This document shows positions 1 to 7,472 of a stretch of DNA of 64,000 bases, one piece after another (position 1 is the stretch's first letter; each line of letters begins with the position of its first letter). The translations under genes and the position numbers were made by a program. A model generated the notes under the pieces. The model searched no databases, was not told where the DNA came from, and saw only the letters and a list, made by a program, of their open reading frames with translations. This DNA is from Nocardia inohanensis NBRC 100128. Its GTDB lineage: Bacteria > Actinomycetota > Actinomycetes > Mycobacteriales > Mycobacteriaceae. The stretch spans positions 62,001 to 126,000 of the forward strand of contig NZ_BDBK01000002.1 of the NCBI RefSeq assembly GCF_001612945.1, in the 5' to 3' direction.

Positions 1-585
1 CTCATCACCTCCGATGTGGACGAGCGCGACCGCCCGTTCCTGGACGGCACCCGCACCGCCGAGGGCTTCTTCGGCACCAAGAACGGCATCGAGCCCTGCA
101 TCGCGCGTGCCAAGGCCTACGCCCCCTACGCCGACCTGATCTGGATGGAGACCGGCGTGCCGGACCTCGAGGTCGCGCGCAAGTTCGCCGAGTCGGTTCG
201 CAGCGAGTTCCCGGACCAGCTGCTGGCCTACAACTGCTCGCCGTCCTTCAACTGGAAGGCGCACCTGGACGACGCCACCATCGCGAAGTTCCAGCGTGAG
301 CTGGGCGCCATGGGCTTCAAGTTCCAGTTCATCACCCTGGCCGGCTTCCACTCGCTGAACTACGGCATGTTCGACCTGGCGTACGGCTACGCCCGTGAGG
401 GCATGACCGCCTTCGTCGACCTGCAGGAGCGCGAGTTCAAGGCCGCCGCCGAGCGTGGCTTCACCGCCGTCAAGCACCAGCGCGAGGTCGGCGCCGGCTA
501 CTTCGACACCATCGCCACCACGGTTGACCCCAACACCTCCACCGCTGCGCTGAAGGGTTCCACCGAAGAGGGCCAGTTCCACTGA
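1..585 (+). CDS. aceA: Isocitrate lyase, C-terminal part (5' end outside window)
   Basis: Isocitrate lyase splits isocitrate into glyoxylate and succinate in the cytoplasmic glyoxylate shunt, used on fatty acids or acetate. The frame is open from base 1, so about 195 C-terminal residues are visible and the catalytic KKCGH loop lies upstream. Recognisable family segments include [29 protein letters not shown] and the C-terminal TEEGQFH. The next gene is fadB2, the same pair as Rv0467-Rv0468 in M. tuberculosis (known gene order). Two hairpins follow the stop codon, so transcription probably ends here. The start and any regulation cannot be seen. Confidence 0.95.
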   Translation, partial: LITSDVDERDRPFLDGTRTAEGFFGTKNGIEPCIARAKAYAPYADLIWMETGVPDLEVARKFAESVRSEFPDQLLAYNCSPSFNWKAHLDDATIAKFQRELGAMGFKFQFITLAGFHSLNYGMFDLAYGYAREGMTAFVDLQEREFKAAAERGFTAVKHQREVGAGYFDTIATTVDPNTSTAALKGSTEEGQFH

Positions 586-660
586 GCCGCAATCGGTTCT
601 GAGGATCCAACCCCGGCGCGGTAGTCGCATCACACCTTCCGCCGCGCCGGGCCTCGAACC

Positions 661-737
661 CGTCGAGAGGGGAGCGATTCCCTCTCGACGGTGTTCACCA
701 CCCTTCCCGTCGACAGCCCCGGCGGGGAGGGTTTTTT
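661..737 (+). terminator. Double hairpin terminator after aceA
   Basis: An 11-bp perfect stem (661-671 with 680-690, loop of 8) is followed by a second stem (701-709 with 723-731, one G-U pair) that runs directly into TTTTTT at 732-737. The second is a standard Rho-independent terminator; the first may reinforce it or protect the 3' end. Confidence 0.85.
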
Positions 738-840
738 CCTATAGCTTCGAAATCAAGACCTTAAGAAGGCGCAGGGTCACCAGTCAGTCCGACGCCTTCA
801 CCCACGAGCCACGACGGCCAACAACCAGCAGGAGCGGGAC

Positions 841-1725
841 GTGAGCAGCGAAAAGATTCAGCGCGTCGGAATCATCGGCGCGGGACAGATGGGTGCGGGC
901 ATCGCGGAGGTCTGCGCCCGGGCACATGTCGATGTACTCGTCTTCGAGCAGACTCGTGAACTCGCCGCCGCCGGTCGCGCCCGCATCCTGCGGTCGCTGG
1001 ATCGTGGCGTGTCGAGCGGCAAGATCACCGAGCGTGAGCGCGAGCAGACCGCCTGGCGGCTCCGGTTCACCTCGGACCTGGGCGATTTCGCCGATCGCCA
1101 GCTGGTCGTCGAGGCCGTCGTCGAGAACGAAGATGTGAAGACCGCCATCTTCGCCGAGCTCGACAAGGTCGTCACCGATCCCAATGCGGTGCTGGCCTCC
1201 AACACCTCCTCCATCCCGATCATGAAGATCGCCGTGGCCACCAACAACCCCGAGCGGGTCGTGGGCATGCACTTCTTCAACCCGGTCCCGGTGCTGCCGC
1301 TGGTCGAGCTGGTCACCACGCTCAAGACCACCGACGTCGTCACCAAGCGCGCCGAGCAGTTCGCCGCCGACGTCCTGGGCAAGCAGGTCGTGCGCTCCGC
1401 CGACCGCTCCGGCTTCGTGGTCAACGCGCTGCTGGTGCCGTACCTGCTCTCCTCCATCCGCATGGTCGAATCCGGTTTCGCCACCAAGGAAGACGTCGAC
1501 AAGGCGATGGTGCTGGGCTGCGCCCACCCGATGGGGCCGCTGGCTCTGACCGACCTGGTCGGCCTCGACACCGTGAAGTCCATCGCCGACTCCATGTACG
1601 CGGAGTTCAAGGAGCCGCTGTACTCCGCCCCGCCGCTGCTGATGCGCATGGTCGAGGCCGGACTGCTCGGAAAGAAGACCGGCGCGGGCTTCTACCAGTA
1701 CTCTTCCGCCTCTCCGCGTACTTAG
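841..1725 (+). CDS. fadB2: 3-hydroxybutyryl-CoA dehydrogenase FadB2
   Basis: NAD(P)-dependent oxidoreductase interconverting 3-hydroxyacyl-CoA and 3-oxoacyl-CoA, acting on short chains such as 3-hydroxybutyryl-CoA. The 294-aa protein shows an N-terminal dinucleotide-binding GIIGAGQMGAGIA (residues about 10-22), the substrate-site segment SNTSSIPI, the catalytic-His segment GMHFFNPVPVLPLVE and a C-terminal helical domain ending KTGAGFYQY. Length fits single-domain HBDH enzymes. The GTG start has AGGAG about 7 bases upstream. It follows aceA in the same orientation as in mycobacteria, but the terminator between them suggests its own promoter within 740-830. Confidence 0.93.
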   Translation: MSSEKIQRVGIIGAGQMGAGIAEVCARAHVDVLVFEQTRELAAAGRARILRSLDRGVSSGKITEREREQTAWRLRFTSDLGDFADRQLVVEAVVENEDVKTAIFAELDKVVTDPNAVLASNTSSIPIMKIAVATNNPERVVGMHFFNPVPVLPLVELVTTLKTTDVVTKRAEQFAADVLGKQVVRSADRSGFVVNALLVPYLLSSIRMVESGFATKEDVDKAMVLGCAHPMGPLALTDLVGLDTVKSIADSMYAEFKEPLYSAPPLLMRMVEAGLLGKKTGAGFYQYSSASPRT

Positions 1726-1811
1726 CGGGTGGCAGAGAGCCGTCGGCGTCGGGCACCCGTGCCGGCGGCTGGGTGCCAAACCGATTGTGGGCGTCCCCGG
1801 TGAGTTACCCC

Positions 1812-1825
1812 GATCTCGCGAGATC
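1812..1825. promoter_or_regulatory. Perfect 14-bp palindrome upstream of metE-like gene
   Basis: GATCTCGCGAGATC is a perfect dyad about 170 bases before the chosen metE-like start. A 7-bp hairpin (1752-1758 with 1771-1777) without a U-run lies between it and fadB2. It could be an operator for a dimeric repressor; the regulator is unknown. No cobalamin or SAM riboswitch core was recognised in 1726-1995. Confidence 0.4.
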
Positions 1826-1995
1826 AGATGTTGCGTTTCGGGGACTCGCCGGGCATAGCCCGGGCGCTGGAGAGCGCTGACCATTCTTTACCCAAGGTGC
1901 ACGTTGCCGGGCATGTGGTGGCGTCCATCTTCACCGGGCATAAGCTGCAAACAGGTCGAGTCGGACCGGCAGCTCGGAAAGGGAGTGTCCCGCAC

Positions 1996-4308
1996 ATGGT
2001 CAATGTCAGTGACGGCTTCGGGTCCAGCATTCTGGGCTACCCGAGGATCGGACAGCACCGGGAACTCAAGCGTGCTTTGGAGTCCTATTGGCACGGCACG
2101 CTTTCGCGCGACGAGCTGATTGCCGTCGGACGCGAGATTCAGGAGAGCCAGTACCTGGAATTGGCCGCCACCGGTCTCACCCAGGTTCCCGGTAACACCT
2201 TCTCCTTCTACGACCACATTCTGGACAACGCGCTGCTGTTCGGCGCGGTCCCGAAGCGGTTCGAGGCGGAGCGAGAAGGCTTGCACCCCTTGGACTTCTA
2301 CTTCCTGATGGCGCGCGGCCGTCCCGACCTGCCGCCGCTGGAGCTGGTGCGCCTGCTCAATACCCCGTACCACTACCGGCAGCCGGAGCTGGCGACCGAT
2401 ACCGAGTTCTCGCTGCATCCCGAGGCGCTGCTCGACGAATTCGATCGCGCCAAGGCCGCCGGTATCGAGCTGCGTCCGGTGGTGCTCGGGCCGCTGTCGC
2501 TGCTGCTGCTGTCCAAGACCGGGCACGTCCCGGGCGAGACCGAGTTCGACAAGCTGAAGCTGCTCGACAAGCTGCTGCCGGTGTACGAGCAGCTGTTCGA
2601 GGTGCTCGCCAAGCGCGGCGCGACCTGCGTGCAGCTGGACGAACCGTGCTTCACCAGCGACCGGTCGCCCTCCACCATCGAGTTGTTCGAGAAGGCGTAC
2701 CAGCGGCTTTCGAAGGCTCCGCTGCGGCCGCGGCTGCTCGTCACCGGGCAGTACGGTGACTTCGGCGAGGCGCTCGCGGTGCTGGCGCGATCCAATGTCG
2801 AGGCCATCGGGCTCGATCTGGCCAGCCATCGGATCGACCCGGCGGACCTGGCCGAGATCCCCGGCATCAAGCGGAAGCGCTTGTACGCGGGCGTGATCAG
2901 CGGCACCAACGTGTGGCGCGCCGACCGCCACCGGACCCTGGACTACCTGCACAAACTGGCCCAGGTCTGCCCGGACATGGTGGTCTCCACCGGTTCCACG
3001 CTGCTGCACGTGCCCTACGACACCCTCGTCGAGTACGAGCTCGAGGAGAACGTCGCCGACCGCCTCGCCTTCGCCAAACAGAAGGTGCTGGAAGTGGTTT
3101 CGCTCGCCAAAGCGCTCACCGAGGGGCCCTCGGAGAAGTGGCGCAAGGTGCCGACCGCGGTGCACTTCAAGCAGAAGCACGCGGTGCGGCAGCGGGTGTA
3201 CGCGGTCACGCCGCAGATGCGCGAACGCGAACCCTACGAGACCCGCCGGGCCGCGCAGCAGGCCAAGCTGAACCTGCCGCTGGTGCCCGCCACCACGCTC
3301 GGCTCGTTCCCGCAGACCTTCACCGCGCGCCAGGCCCGCTACGACCTCGGTCAGGGGCGGCTCTCCTACGACGAGTACCGCAAGCGCATCGAAGCCGAGA
3401 TCGAGTCCACCATCCGCTTGCAGGAGGACATCGGCCTGGATGTGCTGGTGCACGGCGAGCACGAGCGCAACGACATGATCCAGTACTTCGCGGAGCTGCT
3501 CGACGGCTTCGCCACCACTCACTTCGGCTGGGTGCAGGTGTACGGATCCCGTTGCGTGCGGCCGCCGATCGTGTACGGCGACGTGTCCCGGCCCAAGGCC
3601 ATGTCGGTGGAGTGGACCGCCTACGCGCAGTCGCTCACCGACAAGCCGGTCAAGGGCATGGTCACCGGGCCGGTCACCATGCTGGCGCGCTCGTTCGTGC
3701 GGCAGGACCAGCCGCTGTACGAGACGGCGGATCAGGTGGCCCTCGCGGTGCGCGACGAGGTCGTGGACCTGGAGAAGGCGGGCATCCCCATCATCCAGGT
3801 GGACGAGCCCTCCATTCGCGAGCTGCTACCCCTGCGCAAGAAGGGGCAGGCCGAGTATCTGCGCTGGGCGGTCGGGGCGTTCAAGCTGGCCACCTCCGGG
3901 GTCAAGCCGGAGACCCAGATCCACACGCACATCGGCTATTCCAGCCGCGGCGACGTGGTGCAGGCCATCGAGGAGCTGGACGCCGATGTCACCGCCATCG
4001 TCGCCACCCGCTCCATCGAATGGGTGCTGGAATCGCTGAAGGACGACTGCGCGGAAGGCCGCGGACTCACCCACGGTGTCGGCCCGGGCGTGTACGAGTC
4101 CCGTTCGGCGCGTATCCCGGACATCGACGAGCTCGACGAATTGCTCACCGCCGCAGCGGAAGCCGTCACCCCGCAGCGGTTGTGGGCCAACCCGGACGGC
4201 GGGCTCAAGACCCGCCATCACTGGCAGCTCGACCCGTCGCTGCGCAATATGGTCGCGGCCGCGCGCCGCGTCCGCCGCCGGGCCGAAGCGGCCGAACGCG
4301 GCGAATAG
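1996..4308 (+). CDS. MetE-type methionine synthase homologue lacking zinc-site residues
   Basis: Full-length two-barrel homologue (770 aa) of cobalamin-independent methionine synthase, which normally moves the methyl group of methyl-tetrahydrofolate to homocysteine at a zinc site. The N-terminal SSILGYPRIGQHRELK and the C-terminal HGEHERNDM, YGSRCVRPPIV and QVDEPSIRE are family hallmarks. The zinc ligands known in E. coli MetE (His641, Cys643, Glu665, Cys726) correspond here to His645, Gly647, Val669 and Gly735, and the catalytic His694 to Arg703. Three of four ligands and the acid/base His are therefore absent. ATG 1996 was chosen because homology begins there and AAAGGGA lies upstream; in-frame codons back to 1828 show no family similarity. 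It may be a pseudo-enzyme or have a new activity, so metE is not assigned. Confidence 0.85.
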   Translation: MVNVSDGFGSSILGYPRIGQHRELKRALESYWHGTLSRDELIAVGREIQESQYLELAATGLTQVPGNTFSFYDHILDNALLFGAVPKRFEAEREGLHPLDFYFLMARGRPDLPPLELVRLLNTPYHYRQPELATDTEFSLHPEALLDEFDRAKAAGIELRPVVLGPLSLLLLSKTGHVPGETEFDKLKLLDKLLPVYEQLFEVLAKRGATCVQLDEPCFTSDRSPSTIELFEKAYQRLSKAPLRPRLLVTGQYGDFGEALAVLARSNVEAIGLDLASHRIDPADLAEIPGIKRKRLYAGVISGTNVWRADRHRTLDYLHKLAQVCPDMVVSTGSTLLHVPYDTLVEYELEENVADRLAFAKQKVLEVVSLAKALTEGPSEKWRKVPTAVHFKQKHAVRQRVYAVTPQMREREPYETRRAAQQAKLNLPLVPATTLGSFPQTFTARQARYDLGQGRLSYDEYRKRIEAEIESTIRLQEDIGLDVLVHGEHERNDMIQYFAELLDGFATTHFGWVQVYGSRCVRPPIVYGDVSRPKAMSVEWTAYAQSLTDKPVKGMVTGPVTMLARSFVRQDQPLYETADQVALAVRDEVVDLEKAGIPIIQVDEPSIRELLPLRKKGQAEYLRWAVGAFKLATSGVKPETQIHTHIGYSSRGDVVQAIEELDADVTAIVATRSIEWVLESLKDDCAEGRGLTHGVGPGVYESRSARIPDIDELDELLTAAAEAVTPQRLWANPDGGLKTRHHWQLDPSLRNMVAAARRVRRRAEAAERGE

Positions 4309-4319
4309 CGTTACCCGGC

Positions 4320-4355
4320 AAGGGGCGGCGCGGACTTCGGTCCGCGCCGCCCCTT
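4320..4355 (+). terminator. Strong hairpin after metE-like gene
   Basis: A 16-bp perfect stem (4320-4335 with 4340-4355) closed by a TTCG tetraloop starts 11 bases after the stop codon. There is no long U-run, but the position and stability fit a transcription terminator. Confidence 0.8.
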
Positions 4356-4421
4356 CGTCATCAATCGGTCACGGAGCGCGAAATAACCTGTCGACGACCA
4401 TTTTTCGAGGAGGAGGCCGGA

Positions 4422-4547
4422 ATGGACCCGACGGGTAAGGGCGATCAGCCGGAGCTGGAGCCGGAACGGGCCAAGCAGTACAACGAGAGCTACGACGAGA
4501 AGGGCGACCGGGTTCCGCCCGAAACGCCGTGGAAGACCTCGGGTTAG
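4422..4547 (+). CDS. Small acidic hypothetical protein (41 aa)
   Basis: Encodes a 41-residue hydrophilic protein rich in Glu, Asp, Pro and Lys, with no signal peptide or membrane segment. A very good Shine-Dalgarno (GAGGAGG at 4407-4413) lies 8 bases before ATG 4422, which is the main reason to accept so short an ORF. It sits between the metE-like terminator and the MT0933-type gene, in the same direction as both. No family is recognised; the sequence looks intrinsically disordered. Confidence 0.6.
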   Translation: MDPTGKGDQPELEPERAKQYNESYDEKGDRVPPETPWKTSG

Positions 4548-4594
4548 CCGAAGGGTTACTCTGGGCGGGTTCGTTTCGAGATGGGAGTGGAACC

Positions 4595-4795
4595 GTGGGT
4601 CTGTTCGACAACTTGAAGGATGCCGCCGGGAAGGCCGCCGAACTGGCGGGACAGCACGCGGACAAACTGGATCCGCTGGTGGACAAGGTCGGCGACGTCG
4701 TGGACGAGCGGACCGAGGGTAAATTCGCCGAGCACGTCGACAAGGTGCAGGACGCGGCCAAGAAGGCGTTGCACGAACAGGCGGGGCAGCAGTAG
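4595..4795 (+). CDS. MT0933-like (Rv0909-type) antitoxin family protein
   Basis: A 66-aa, charged, all-helical protein that starts GLFDNLKDAAGKAAELAGQ and continues with DKVGDVVDERTEGKF. This matches the MT0933/Rv0909 family, annotated as the antitoxin of a type II module in M. tuberculosis. GTG 4595 is preceded by GGGAGTGG. No toxin gene is adjacent: upstream is the 41-aa ORF, and the next gene is on the opposite strand. It may therefore act alone or as a stress protein; many actinobacteria carry several solitary family members. Confidence 0.72.
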   Translation: MGLFDNLKDAAGKAAELAGQHADKLDPLVDKVGDVVDERTEGKFAEHVDKVQDAAKKALHEQAGQQ

Positions 4796-4895
4796 CGGGT
4801 ACTCGTCGTCGAGCGGCCGGCGGCTACGCTGCCGCCGGTTCGCTACTGCCGCAGCGCCTTTCGTGGCCGGTAAGGCCACGCTCCCCGGGGGAGGT

Positions 4896-5111
4896 TCACC
4901 AGCTGCGGCCGTGATCGTGGCTGCCGTGCTCGGACTGCCAGCGATCCTTGTAATGGCTCCAGCAGTAGTTCCAGTCGTAGCCGCGGCTGTCGCGATCGCA
5001 GTAGTAGTGGTAGTAGTCGTCGTTGTTCGCGGCGGCGACGCCCGCGCCCACCGGGAGGGCGAAGGCGGCCGCGACCAGGACGGTGGCGATGCGCTTGGCG
5101 GTGGTCTTCAT
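4896..5111 (-). CDS. Small secreted aromatic/His-rich protein (71 aa)
   Basis: The N-terminus MKTTAKRIATVLVAAAFALPVGAG is a clear Sec signal peptide, with likely cleavage after a nearby Ala. The mature peptide of about 45 residues is rich in Tyr, Trp, His, Asp and Arg and has two Cys, seen in DDYYHYYCDRDS and YDWNYCWSHY. The Cys pair could form a disulfide, and a His/Asp-rich peptide could bind metal, but no family is recognised. The Shine-Dalgarno AGGAG (5120-5124) fixes the start and lies at the edge of a predicted 5'UTR stem. Confidence 0.75.
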   Translation of the reverse strand: MKTTAKRIATVLVAAAFALPVGAGVAAANNDDYYHYYCDRDSRGYDWNYCWSHYKDRWQSEHGSHDHGRSW

Positions 5112-5122
5112 CTGATGAACTC

Positions 5123-5164
5123 CTATTGCCTTGGGATCCGGGGTGTTTCCCTTGCAAGCAATAG
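5123..5164 (-). promoter_or_regulatory. 5'UTR stem-loop abutting the RBS of the 71-aa secreted protein
   Basis: CTATTGC at 5123-5129 and GCAATAG at 5158-5164 are complementary, and inner bases extend the stem by about three pairs past a one-base bulge. In the minus-strand transcript the 3' arm ends in the first bases of the Shine-Dalgarno AGGAG, so folding could modulate translation initiation. Confidence 0.4.
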
Positions 5165-5243
5165 TGCTGGTCAGCGTGGATATTCTCTGTTCGCCCGTTG
5201 ACGCAGGAAGTGTGTTCGCCCCGACAGTCGGCGGGCGGGGTGG

Positions 5244-7331
5244 TCAGCGCAGTTCCGCTACCCGCCAGAGCCGCACGGTGGCATCGGCGCTGCCGGTGGC
5301 CAGCAGCTTCCCGTCGGGACTGAAGGCCAGCGTGTGCACGGGAGAAGTGTGGCCGGTCAGCGGATTTCCGATGGGCTCCCGGGTGGCGACGCTCCACAAC
5401 CGTGCGGTGCCGTCGCGGCTGCCGCTGGCCAGCAGCGTGCCGTCGGGGCTGAAACCCAGGCTCAGAATGGGTTCGGCGTGGCCGCTGAGCGGTTTGCCCG
5501 AGGCCGCGCGGTCGGCCCAGAGCCGGATGGTGGCGTCGTCGCCGCCGGAGGCGAGCAGTTTCCCGTCGGCGCTGTAGGTGACCGTGCGGATCTGCCCGTT
5601 GTGACCGGTCAGCGTGGCCACTCCGGCGCGGGACTGCACCGACCACAGCCGCACCGTGGTGTCGGCGCTGCCGGTGGCGAGCGTGGCGCCGTCCGGGTGA
5701 AAGGCCACGCCCCGCACCGCGCCGGTGTGCCCGGTGAACGGCGCGCCCGCCGGCTGCCGGGATCGCACCGTCCACAATTGCGCGGTGGTGTCTTCCGATG
5801 CCGTCGCGAGCAGGTTGTTGTCGGGCGAGAACGCCAGTGCGCGAATGGCATTGGTCTGTGAGGTGAGCGGACCGCCGACCGGCTGGCGGGTGTGCGCATC
5901 CCACAGGCGCACGCTCATGTCCTCGCTGCCGGTGGCCAGCAGCGTGCCGTCGGGGCTGATCGCTACGGCGCGAATCGAATTGCTGTGCCCGGAAAGCGGA
6001 GTGCCGACTTCCTTGCCCGAGGCGACCTCGAAGAAGCGGGCGGTATTGTCCTTGCCCCCGGTGACCAGCATGCCCCCGTCCGGGGTGAAGGTCAGCGCCA
6101 GCACCTGGGACGTAAGCGACAGCAGCGCAGGGGTTTTCGGTGCGGCGACCTGGGAGCCGGCGTCCTTCTGGTCGGAGCGATCCGAGTCCCGGCCGGTCAG
6201 CGTCACCGCGGCGGCCGCGACGGCCGCGCTCACCCCCGCCGCGGCCCCGCCGATGAGCAGGCGGCGACGGGTGATCAGGCGGCGCGGGGGTGCTGCTTCG
6301 GTTGGAAGAGGTGGTGCCGCAATGCCTTCGGGTGCGGTCGGGGTACGCCGTTCCGGCTGGTAGAAGCCGATCGAAGGCCCGGAGGGATTCGATCCCGGGG
6401 GGCGGCCCGGCGGGGGAGTGCCCGGCTCGTGCGGCGGCGTGGTGATGGTGTCCTCGTCCGCGGCGGGCACGTAGCGCCGGGTCTCGGTATTCCCCGAGGG
6501 CATGGTGACCAGGGCCGCATGCGCCGCGCGCGCCATGCTGGTGCAGTCGGGGTAGCGATCGTCGGGATGCTTGGCCAGCACCGTGGCGAACACTTCGTCC
6601 AGTGCGACAGGCAGATCCGGATATCGATCGGAGGGGCGCGGCGGCGGCGAGTATAGGTGCGCGGCCATGATCGCTGCCTCGTCGGGACGCGGGTACGGGG
6701 CCTCGCCGGTGAGGAGTTTGTAGAGCGTGCAGCCGAGGGAGTAGATGTCGGCGCGATGGTCGACGGGGTTGCTGCTGAAGCGTTCCGGGGCGGCGTAGGC
6801 GACGGTCGCCGAGACCCGCGAACCGGTTTCGGTGTCGTCGAGGCTGCGTGCGATGCCGAAGTCGGTGACCAGGGTGCGTTCGTAATCCTCTTGTTCGACA
6901 AGGAGATTCGCGGGCTTCACATCGCGATGCAGGATGCCGTAGCGGTGCGCGTGGTCGAGCGCGGCGGCGGCATCGCCGATCATGCGGACCGCGCGGGTCA
7001 CCGGGATCCGGCCGCCGGAGGTGTGCAGCAGTCCGGAGGCGTCGCCGCCCTCGATGTACTTCATGGAAATCCAGAGCACATCGTCGTCGGGCGAATTGCG
7101 GTCGTAGATGGGGACGATATTGGGATGGTCCAGCGCCGTGATCATCGACGCCTCGCGCTCGAACCGGGCGCGCGCCTTCTCGTCGTCGGCGAAGCTCTCG
7201 TTCAGAACTTTGAGGGCGACCAGTCTCTCCAAACGCGGATGCCGCGCCAGATACACCACACCCATTCCGCCCGCACCCAATTGGCGTTCGATGGTGTAGC
7301 CCGCGAACCTCGCTCCCGGCCGGAACCGCAT
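5244..7331 (-). CDS. Transmembrane Ser/Thr protein kinase with C-terminal seven-blade WD40 propeller
   Basis: Hanks-type kinase of 695 aa. The kinase domain (about 12-272) has the Gly loop LGAGGMGVVYLA, Lys41, HRD at 135-137 and DFG at 157-159, so it should be active. A Pro-rich linker (about 285-350) leads to one hydrophobic segment (about 358-380) preceded by three Arg (355-357). Residues about 402-695 hold exactly seven WD40 repeats of the type GHxxxVxxLAFSPDGxLLATGSxDxTxRLW, enough for one closed propeller. The expected topology is a cytoplasmic kinase with an extracytoplasmic sensor, like mycobacterial PknD with its NHL propeller. It is monocistronic; ligand and substrates are unknown. 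Confidence 0.93.
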   Translation of the reverse strand: MRFRPGARFAGYTIERQLGAGGMGVVYLARHPRLERLVALKVLNESFADDEKARARFEREASMITALDHPNIVPIYDRNSPDDDVLWISMKYIEGGDASGLLHTSGGRIPVTRAVRMIGDAAAALDHAHRYGILHRDVKPANLLVEQEDYERTLVTDFGIARSLDDTETGSRVSATVAYAAPERFSSNPVDHRADIYSLGCTLYKLLTGEAPYPRPDEAAIMAAHLYSPPPRPSDRYPDLPVALDEVFATVLAKHPDDRYPDCTSMARAAHAALVTMPSGNTETRRYVPAADEDTITTPPHEPGTPPPGRPPGSNPSGPSIGFYQPERRTPTAPEGIAAPPLPTEAAPPRRLITRRRLLIGGAAAGVSAAVAAAAVTLTGRDSDRSDQKDAGSQVAAPKTPALLSLTSQVLALTFTPDGGMLVTGGKDNTARFFEVASGKEVGTPLSGHSNSIRAVAISPDGTLLATGSEDMSVRLWDAHTRQPVGGPLTSQTNAIRALAFSPDNNLLATASEDTTAQLWTVRSRQPAGAPFTGHTGAVRGVAFHPDGATLATGSADTTVRLWSVQSRAGVATLTGHNGQIRTVTYSADGKLLASGGDDATIRLWADRAASGKPLSGHAEPILSLGFSPDGTLLASGSRDGTARLWSVATREPIGNPLTGHTSPVHTLAFSPDGKLLATGSADATVRLWRVAELR

Positions 7332-7401
7332 CGGGCACCTACCTCCCCTGATACACGCGCCGTGCCGTTACAGTACGCCGCCGCCCGGCCTTCGGCCGAA
7401 C

Positions 7402-7429
7402 AAAAAGGGGGTGCGGAGGCGGCACCCCC
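7402..7429 (-). terminator. Rho-independent terminator of the AI-2E permease gene
   Basis: Read on the minus strand, an 8-bp stem (7422-7429 with 7407-7414, loop of 7) is followed by TTTTTG. It lies 43 bases after the stop codon of the permease gene and before the kinase start. Confidence 0.8.
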
Positions 7430-7472
7430 ACACCCCCTCGCCGCGGTAATACGCGCCGGGCCGGCGACGGGT

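Noticed and set aside
1726..1995. Cobalamin or SAM riboswitch upstream of the metE-like gene
   Set aside because: GGGTGCCAAACC superficially resembles part of the B12 consensus, but the GCCACTG core and supporting helices are absent, and no SAM-I/IV core is present.
1828..1995. 56-codon N-terminal extension of the metE-like ORF
   Set aside because: No family similarity, while homology starts at ATG 1996 with an upstream AAAGGGA.
2913..4547. 544-aa plus-strand ORF inside metE-like gene
   Set aside because: Shadow frame except its last 42 codons, which contain the separate 41-aa gene at 4422-4547.
4595..4795. Complete toxin-antitoxin module
   Set aside because: Only the MT0933-like antitoxin-type gene is present; flanking genes are not toxin-like.
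4843..7338. 831-aa minus-strand ORF overlapping the kinase
   Set aside because: A high-GC shadow frame of the kinase gene with Arg/Gly/His-rich low-complexity translation.
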